Positions 58,252 to 64,000 of a DNA stretch of 64,000 nucleotides are shown in pieces. The notes beneath the pieces are model-generated. The model ran no database searches, was not told where the DNA came from, and saw nothing but the letters and a program-made list of their open reading frames with translations. The position numbers were made by a program, and so were the translations under genes. Source of the DNA: Beijerinckiaceae bacterium (GTDB taxonomy: Bacteria; Pseudomonadota; Alphaproteobacteria; Rhizobiales; Beijerinckiaceae); the NCBI GenBank assembly GCA_947454485.1, contig CANGJJ010000003.1, forward strand, positions 62,001 to 126,000. Direction: 5' to 3'. Position 1 is the first letter of the stretch. Every line of letters starts with the position of its first letter.

Positions 58252-61131
58252 ATGTCGATGGATTTCTTTTGGGAGCAGTTCGGTATTGAATGCGCCGAAC
58301 ATTTGCAAGTGATCGACCAATGTCTGGCCGATGCGCTGACCCATGCCTGCAATCCTGAAGATATTGCCAAACTCTTTCGCTCCATGCATTCGATCAAGGG
58401 TCTGTCAAAAGCCATGGGGCTTTTGAGTATGGAGCTTGTGGCGCATCGTTGTGAAGATTTGCTTGGGCTTGTGCGCGATAATGGTGTCGATCTTTCGCGT
58501 GACTTGATTGAGCTGTTGACTGTCGCGAATGACACATTGGCGCGCTTGCATGAGACGATTGTTGAGCAACGTCTCGATCAGCCGCCCAATGATGCTTTAA
58601 TAGCCAAGCTTGATGCTGCTTTCCAACATTTCAGCGGCGGTGTCTCGTCCAGTGCAGATCTGCCGGTATCGGACACTCAAAATCAGACTGAGGTCGAAGA
58701 TGCGGATCCGCTTTTTGCAGCCTTGCGTGTCTTTGCGCCCCAAACAAGCGAGCTCATTCATGAAATCTGTGACGCTTGGTTTGGAAAAGGTGTAGCGGCA
58801 CCGCGCAAAGTCGCAAAGCCGCTTTCTGCTTTGATCGAGCGTGTTGAAGCCGCTGGGTTTGATGGCCTGCTGGATATTCTCACCGCGGTATCGCAATCTT
58901 TGGCGAAGAAGCCTGCGGATATGGATGCGGAATGGATCGGCGCTATGGCTGATCTGGGCCAGCAGCTGCGCGATCTTGAAGCTGGATTTGAATTGAATTT
59001 TGGCGCGGAGTTTTTCCGCGCCATCGTGCCCAACCATTTTGACGCTGTGTCACAAGCCGTCGCTGGGCCTTTGGCGGAACTCTCGTTGTCGCTGCCAGAA
59101 AGTGGCTATAGTGAGGAGGCACTTGCTGATGCGATGGCAAGTCTTGGACAATCGCTTCGACAGATAGACCTCGTCCTCGCTTTTGCTGATCCGCGCAACC
59201 GTTCTCAAAATCTTCAGCTCAAATTGCAATCGATTTATGCAGCTGAAGATATTGCGTCCGCTTTCGCTTCACTTTTGGTTCAAATTGACCATATTCGTGA
59301 TGCTATCTTCGACCAGTTGGTGAGTGGTGATCAATCGCAAGACTGTTTCAACTTCTTGGTCGCGCTGCAGGGCGCTGTGACCCCGGATGCTTCGGCACCG
59401 AAAGAGAAAAGCGCATCGCAGCTCCTTCCACTTCTGCAATCTATCGGCCTCAATGATGATTTTGCAGCCTGTACGCCTCTAGAGTTTTTGCCTGACCTTG
59501 CCGCTTTGGCCGAGGGAGCGTCGCAGGGTGTGTTGGTCACGATTGACCTGAATGGTAATCCGCAGGCGGCCCGCCTCTTTGTGCAATGGTCGAAAACCCA
59601 TGAGGTGAAAAGTATCAGTCGTTCGGTGATTGTTCAGGACATGACACTTTTCGAGTTCCTGATTATCTCGCAAAGCTCAGCCAATATTTTGATCGAAGAC
59701 TTGAAGCGCGATCTTGGCGATGCCTTGATGGATGTGCAGAAGGTTGGCGCGGTTGCCAAGTCAGACTCGCCAGCGCCCCAAGCTGCAGCCTTGGAAGCGC
59801 AGTCAACTCCTTCAGCATCGCAGCCGGCCCCAGCGCCTAATGCAACTCCCACCAGCACGCAGTCGCAAATTCGCGTGAGCGCAGCGGTGCTCGATTCGTT
59901 CATGGCACAGGTTGGTTGTCTCGTGAGTGTGCGCTCGCGCCTTGGCGTCGCCCTTCAAGATGAGGGCGTGTCTCGACTGATGGAGAGCGTGAGCGATCTT
60001 GGTCGACGTTTAAGTGCGCAGGGGCATCCCGAAGATGCATTGCTTCTCGATCGCTTGCGCGCGGCTGTGCAAGATGAGCGGATGCGGTTGGCAACGGTTC
60101 AGGTTGAATTCCAGCGCCATTTGTCATCCTTGCAGCAAACTGCACTTGATTTGCGAGTTCTACCTCTCTCCAATTTGTTTGCTCGCTTGCCGCGTATCGT
60201 GCGGGAGCTTGGAACGGCTCAGGGTAAGGAGCTACGCTTTGTCATGAGCGGTGGCGAGACGGTCGTTGATAAAAGTATCATCGAAACTCTGGTCGATCCG
60301 CTGATCCATATTGTTCGCAACGCAGTCGATCATGGAATCGAGACGCCGCAAGAACGCCAGGCCGCAGGCAAGTCGGGAGAGGCGTCGCTCACCCTGGCGG
60401 CCGTGCAAGAGGGCGGTGAAGCCAAGCTCTCCATCATTGATGATGGGCGCGGTATCAATGTCGAACGTGTAGCGCAGAAAGCTTTGGAGCGTGGTCTCAC
60501 GACGCCCGAAAAATTGAAATCCATGACGCCCGAACAAATTATCTATTTCATCTTTGAAGCGGGCTTTTCGACCGCCGCCGCGATTACCGAAACTTCGGGG
60601 CGCGGTGTGGGAATGGATATTGTGCGTACTGCTGTGTTGGGCATTGGCGGCAAGATCGCGGTGAGCAGCGAGCTTGGGAAGGGTAGTCGCTTCGACATCA
60701 CCATTCCGGTCAGTGCTGCGATCCAAAATACTTTGGTGGTTCGCTTGGGCGATCACCTTATGGGCATTCCCAGCCGCTATGTGGATGAGGTGCATCAAAT
60801 AGCGCGATCCGAATTGCGTACACTTCACGATCAGACAGCCTATCTTTTGCGCGGTCATGTGCTCCCGCTCTACAGCCTCGAACATCTGCTGATGGGATCG
60901 ACACGCGGTGACGATGAGCGTGTACTCTTTGTGGTCGTGTCTGCCGGTGGCCGGCGTATCGGCTTGATCGTTGATGGTGTTGTCCGACGCGAAGAAATGT
61001 TCCTCACCAAGCCGCATCCTTTGGTGCGCCGCTCGCCCTATCTGTTCAGTGCGACTGTGAGCGGCGAAGGAAAGATCATTCTCATCGTTGATGTTGATGG
61101 GGTGATGACACGTCTTGCGCAGGGAGCCTGA
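58252..61131 (+). CDS. cheA: Large CheA histidine kinase
   Basis: 959 residues. N-terminal Hpt domain with phospho-His 46 (SMHSIKGLSKAMG). Residues about 110-530 are helical and Pro-containing and match no domain I know, apart from a few Hpt-like helices without a His. Dimerisation from about 540 (IRVSAAVLDSFM), ATPase N box HIVRNAVDHGIE near 685, G1 DDGRGIN, F box FEAGFSTA, G2 GRGVGMDIV near 782, and a CheW-like regulatory domain from about 822 (VVRLGDHLMGIPSRYVDEV). There is no receiver domain at the end. Confidence 0.92.
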   Translation: MSMDFFWEQFGIECAEHLQVIDQCLADALTHACNPEDIAKLFRSMHSIKGLSKAMGLLSMELVAHRCEDLLGLVRDNGVDLSRDLIELLTVANDTLARLHETIVEQRLDQPPNDALIAKLDAAFQHFSGGVSSSADLPVSDTQNQTEVEDADPLFAALRVFAPQTSELIHEICDAWFGKGVAAPRKVAKPLSALIERVEAAGFDGLLDILTAVSQSLAKKPADMDAEWIGAMADLGQQLRDLEAGFELNFGAEFFRAIVPNHFDAVSQAVAGPLAELSLSLPESGYSEEALADAMASLGQSLRQIDLVLAFADPRNRSQNLQLKLQSIYAAEDIASAFASLLVQIDHIRDAIFDQLVSGDQSQDCFNFLVALQGAVTPDASAPKEKSASQLLPLLQSIGLNDDFAACTPLEFLPDLAALAEGASQGVLVTIDLNGNPQAARLFVQWSKTHEVKSISRSVIVQDMTLFEFLIISQSSANILIEDLKRDLGDALMDVQKVGAVAKSDSPAPQAAALEAQSTPSASQPAPAPNATPTSTQSQIRVSAAVLDSFMAQVGCLVSVRSRLGVALQDEGVSRLMESVSDLGRRLSAQGHPEDALLLDRLRAAVQDERMRLATVQVEFQRHLSSLQQTALDLRVLPLSNLFARLPRIVRELGTAQGKELRFVMSGGETVVDKSIIETLVDPLIHIVRNAVDHGIETPQERQAAGKSGEASLTLAAVQEGGEAKLSIIDDGRGINVERVAQKALERGLTTPEKLKSMTPEQIIYFIFEAGFSTAAAITETSGRGVGMDIVRTAVLGIGGKIAVSSELGKGSRFDITIPVSAAIQNTLVVRLGDHLMGIPSRYVDEVHQIARSELRTLHDQTAYLLRGHVLPLYSLEHLLMGSTRGDDERVLFVVVSAGGRRIGLIVDGVVRREEMFLTKPHPLVRRSPYLFSATVSGEGKIILIVDVDGVMTRLAQGA

Positions 61132-61133
61132 GA

Positions 61134-61559
61134 ATGAGTGAGGCTTTTCTGCTCCTGCAATCATCGGGAATGGCTCTGGCCATTCCTTTGGCGCGCGTTC
61201 AGCGTGTTTTGGATGTCGAAGAGACATTTGTCAGCGAAGTTGATGGTGTCAGAGGCGTGATGCTCGAGGGTCAATTTTTCCCTGGACTCACGTTGAAAAG
61301 TTCTCTCTCCATTCAGCTCGCCCAACAGGGTTGCATTTTGTTGAAGACGCAACAGGGTCGATCGCAGGGCGCATTCTTTTTCGAAGAGCTGCGCGGAATT
61401 TGGCGCGGTGAGACGCAAGGCTTCAAATCGCGCTTTCGATCCATGACACAAGGTGTGGTTGATGGAGGCATCATCACGCCCAATGGTTTTTGTGCTGTGC
61501 CAGATCTCGACCAATTGTCGGTCCTGCGCATGGCTTGTCACCCAAATCTTATGAACTGA
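61134..61559 (+). CDS. Divergent CheW-like protein
   Basis: 141 residues starting two bases after the cheA stop. Pattern of a CheW fold: [53 protein letters not shown]. It is shorter and less conserved than normal CheW. It could couple the membrane MCP next to it with CheA, while the triple-CheW protein serves the soluble one. Confidence 0.75.
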   Translation: MSEAFLLLQSSGMALAIPLARVQRVLDVEETFVSEVDGVRGVMLEGQFFPGLTLKSSLSIQLAQQGCILLKTQQGRSQGAFFFEELRGIWRGETQGFKSRFRSMTQGVVDGGIITPNGFCAVPDLDQLSVLRMACHPNLMN

Positions 61560-61575
61560 ATCCGAGGGGCTGCTG

Positions 61576-63474
61576 ATGTTCAAATCTCTGACGATCGGGA
61601 AGAAGCTGGGCCTGTCCTATGTCTCCTTCCTTTTGCCTGTCGCCTTTTTGTTGTGGAGTCTGGTTTCGTCGCAAAATGCGCTGATCAGTTTCGCTGATAA
61701 GGAGCTTGTAGGAAGTCTTTACCTGCAAAATCTGCGACCGGTCATTTTCGCATTGAATGATCCGGCACCCGCGAGAGCCGCGCGCACATCAGCGGCCATG
61801 GCAGCTCTTGAGAAGGTGCAGGCAGAGTATGGTGCATCTCTCGAGTCAACAGCAGCCTTCGCTGATCTCAAGCGCTCAGTCGAGGCTCTTGTGCGTGGCG
61901 ATACTTCGGCCAATCGTTTGATGGCGCGTAGCGCTGCACGTGCCTTGCTGCGTCAGGTGGGGGATAAATCCAACCTCATCCTCGATCCTGATCTTGATAC
62001 TTATTATCTGATCGACAGTGTTGTGGGTCGTTTACCGGATTTGGTGGACACTTTGGCCGATACACGTGGCCTTGTTGACGCCATGAGTGTCGGTAATAGC
62101 GTGAGTGGTGATGACGCCGTCTCGCTCTTGATCAATCGCTCTGCTTTGGTGACAGGCCGCGAAAATATTTCGGCCTCCATCGGCTCCGCTATCAAGGGCA
62201 ATGTCGACAATACGCTGAAGACCAGTTTGCCGACGCCCTTGCGCGATTTTGAACAAAGCGTGGCGAAGGTTGTTGCTGCCATTCCCGATACTTTGGTCGA
62301 TTCGCCCGCCAAATCAGTCAAGCCTGCGACCATAAAGCCGCTGCTCGATGGGGCGGAGCAAATCTCCGAGCGCCTTGCGGCTATTTCTTATGCCGAGCTT
62401 GATCGCTTGCTCAAAGCCCGCATTGCTGGCTTCAATGCTGAGCGCCTGAAGCTCTTCGTGATCGCCGGTATTTTGTTCCTCGTCGCTTTTGCTGCGGTCT
62501 ATCAGGTCGTCGCCTCTGGCGTTGTCGCGCCGTTGAAGGATGCCATTGCCACGATGCGCCGTGTGTCGCAGGGCGATTATCACGTGGCGGTTGGAAGGTC
62601 TGACCGGCAGGACGAGATCGGCGATATTGCGCGCGCTCTGATGATTTTCATCGAGGGCGGCCAGCGTCGCCAAGAGCTCGAAGCCGAGCAGACGCGCATG
62701 GTCGAACAGACACGGGGTGTGGCGCGTGAGGTGCAGTCGAGTGCGACGCAGGTCGCTGGTGCTGCCTCTGAAGCCTCCTCCGCCATTGGTCAGATTGCCC
62801 AAGGTGTGGCCCAGCAGGTTCATGCTGTGACGCAGGTCGGCACGGCAGTCTCCCAGAGTGTGCGCGCCATTACCGAGATCAACACCAATGCACTCACCGC
62901 CCGTGACAGCGCAGGCCTGTTGCAAAAACTCTCCGAAGAGGGATTGCAGCGCGTGACTATGTTGTCGGAAGTGGTGACTCGCTCGGCTCAGGCGAGCGAG
63001 CAGATCCGCCAGATCACGCAGGTCATCGACTCCATTTCGCGCAAGACCAATTTGCTCTCGCTCAATGCGCAGATCGAAGCGGCTAATGCGGGTGAAGTGG
63101 GGCGTGGCTTTGCTGTGGTGGCGAATGAAGTGCAAACGCTGGCCGACAATGTGGCTCGCTCATCCAGCGAGATCGCCAAATCGGTCGATCACATCATTCA
63201 GGATGTGCGCTCGATCACTGGTTCGGCCGATGCGGTGCGTGATATCATTTCCCAGTTCCAGCAAAATGCACGGATGAATGCCGATCTCATGATGTCGGTC
63301 AGTGCGGCGGTGGAAGAGACTGAAGCGACCGTCACCGAGATCAATGCTTCCATGGAGCAGATCGGTGAGATCAGTCGCTCCAATGCAGCTTCGACCGAGG
63401 AGCTTTCGGCCACCATGCAGGATCTTGCCAGTGTCGCTGACAAGATGCGCAAGGAGGTTGCGACGATCAGCTAA
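61576..63474 (+). CDS. Membrane methyl-accepting chemotaxis protein
   Basis: 632 residues. Membrane helices at about 12-31 and 293-315 enclose a 260-residue periplasmic sensor (helical, containing [18 protein letters not shown]). HAMP domain about 316-370 ([20 protein letters not shown]), then a signalling hairpin whose tip is near normal: [20 protein letters not shown] then [13 protein letters not shown]. The sensor resembles helical-bundle ligand domains; the ligand is unknown. Last gene of the operon, ending one base before the convergent gene. Confidence 0.93.
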   Translation: MFKSLTIGKKLGLSYVSFLLPVAFLLWSLVSSQNALISFADKELVGSLYLQNLRPVIFALNDPAPARAARTSAAMAALEKVQAEYGASLESTAAFADLKRSVEALVRGDTSANRLMARSAARALLRQVGDKSNLILDPDLDTYYLIDSVVGRLPDLVDTLADTRGLVDAMSVGNSVSGDDAVSLLINRSALVTGRENISASIGSAIKGNVDNTLKTSLPTPLRDFEQSVAKVVAAIPDTLVDSPAKSVKPATIKPLLDGAEQISERLAAISYAELDRLLKARIAGFNAERLKLFVIAGILFLVAFAAVYQVVASGVVAPLKDAIATMRRVSQGDYHVAVGRSDRQDEIGDIARALMIFIEGGQRRQELEAEQTRMVEQTRGVAREVQSSATQVAGAASEASSAIGQIAQGVAQQVHAVTQVGTAVSQSVRAITEINTNALTARDSAGLLQKLSEEGLQRVTMLSEVVTRSAQASEQIRQITQVIDSISRKTNLLSLNAQIEAANAGEVGRGFAVVANEVQTLADNVARSSSEIAKSVDHIIQDVRSITGSADAVRDIISQFQQNARMNADLMMSVSAAVEETEATVTEINASMEQIGEISRSNAASTEELSATMQDLASVADKMRKEVATIS

Positions 63475-63475
63475 G

Positions 63476-64000
63476 TCAGACGCGCCCGATGGAGTGCAAA
63501 AACTCCATCGTCGCGCTGAGGGCTTTTTGGGCGCGCTCAGTGGCGCTCAGATGCGCATGGCGAGAACTGGGTGCCTCAATGCTGATGGGCGTTTGTGCGG
63601 GCAGGGCTTCGAGCAATTGGCGCAGCCACAGCTCTCCTTCGCCGGGGAGCAAGCGGGCGGTGCGAGATTCGCGACGAAGCTCATCGGCACTGCGTCCATC
63701 GGCCTGATAGGCTGGCGCATCGCAAAAATGCACCAGCTGCAAAAGTTGGGGCGGGACTTTGGCCAGATCGCTCGGCTGACCGCCCGAGCGCGAGAGATGC
63801 AAGGCATCGATGACAAGGGCTGCATGGGCAAGGCCCGTGCTTTCGACCATGTCGACAGCCTCTGCCAGAGAGCGACAGGCGCTATAGGGGTTGAACTCCA
63901 CCAGCGCCATCATGCCATGAGCTTGCGCATGATCAGCAAGGCGCATGAATGTTTCGCGCCTGCGGGCATGATCATCATCTTCCACCGGACAGACGATGAA
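63476..64000 (-). CDS. Sugar phosphate isomerase/epimerase-fold protein, partial
   Basis: The last 174 codons of a minus-strand gene whose start lies beyond the right edge; the frame is open to base 64000. The TIM-barrel xylose-isomerase-like pattern is visible: ALVEFNPYSACRSLAEAVDMV with the metal Glu, LVIDALHLSRSGG with Asp-His, and VHFCDAPAY. The C-terminal SIEAPSSRHAHL has the final Glu. Relatives include myo-inosose dehydratase and hydroxypyruvate isomerase. Specific role unclear. Confidence 0.85.
   Translation of the reverse strand, partial: FIVCPVEDDDHARRRETFMRLADHAQAHGMMALVEFNPYSACRSLAEAVDMVESTGLAHAALVIDALHLSRSGGQPSDLAKVPPQLLQLVHFCDAPAYQADGRSADELRRESRTARLLPGEGELWLRQLLEALPAQTPISIEAPSSRHAHLSATERAQKALSATMEFLHSIGRV

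Noticed and set aside
60232-61227. Long minus-strand frame opposite cheA
   Set aside because: Antisense to the conserved kinase and CheW domains, with no recognisable motifs.

Overview
The window looks like chromosome of an alphaproteobacterium of the order Hyphomicrobiales (Rhizobiales). The base composition is GC-rich (about 60% by eye). Marker genes common in that order are present: a MucR/Ros regulator, small DUF proteins (DUF6456, DUF5330-like, DUF1491, DUF2336), a DUF1214/DUF1254 pair beside a class A penicillin-binding protein, and FcbT-type TRAP and Bug-type receptors. I cannot name the genus. I saw no rRNA, tRNA, IS element, phage gene or CRISPR array. Coding density is very high and many genes overlap by 1 or 4 bases.

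Layout. 1-5836 holds housekeeping and accessory genes: a partial cupin protein, an M20 dipeptidase, a lytic transglycosylase, a lipoprotein hydrolase, pyroglutamyl peptidase and a TerC-type membrane protein. 14497 down to 5899 (minus strand) is one catabolic operon: livK-livH-livM-livG-livF, a MetE-like methyltransferase, a two-subunit CoA-transferase and 4-hydroxybenzoate 3-monooxygenase (pobA). This suggests uptake and breakdown of an aromatic acid through protocatechuate and 3-oxoadipate, with an unexplained methyl-transfer step. 14655-20609 (minus) holds an endonuclease/phosphatase-fold protein, panB-panC, a 2-haloacid dehalogenase, murJ and a polyprenyl-type glycosyltransferase. 20761-36283 is mixed: a metallo-beta-lactamase-fold hydrolase, ChbG/HpnK deacetylase, a PuuD-like membrane domain, oligopeptidase B, mucR, sufE, PBP1A and several small conserved proteins.

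36286-49081 is a second catabolic island: a MarR regulator divergent from hpaB-hpaC (flavin-dependent aromatic hydroxylase and its reductase), a TRAP transporter, a UbiD-type decarboxylase, an oppositely oriented FcbT-type TRAP transporter, and a Rieske ferredoxin-small protein-ACMSD-like amidohydrolase module. Two Bug-type binding proteins and a LysR regulator follow (49171-52151). Together they describe uptake, hydroxylation and decarboxylation of an unidentified aromatic or related acid.

52420-63474 is a complete chemosensory operon with no flagellar or pilus genes in view. In order it encodes two stand-alone cyclic-nucleotide-binding-fold proteins with altered ligand pockets, a soluble MCP with a protoglobin-like sensor lacking the expected proximal His, CheR, a triple-CheW protein, CheB, a stand-alone CheB-type receiver, a long CheA, a divergent CheW and a membrane MCP. 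It starts just after a 100-bp stretch of only 14% G+C. This is the best candidate in the window for an undescribed system. A partial sugar-isomerase-fold gene closes the right edge.
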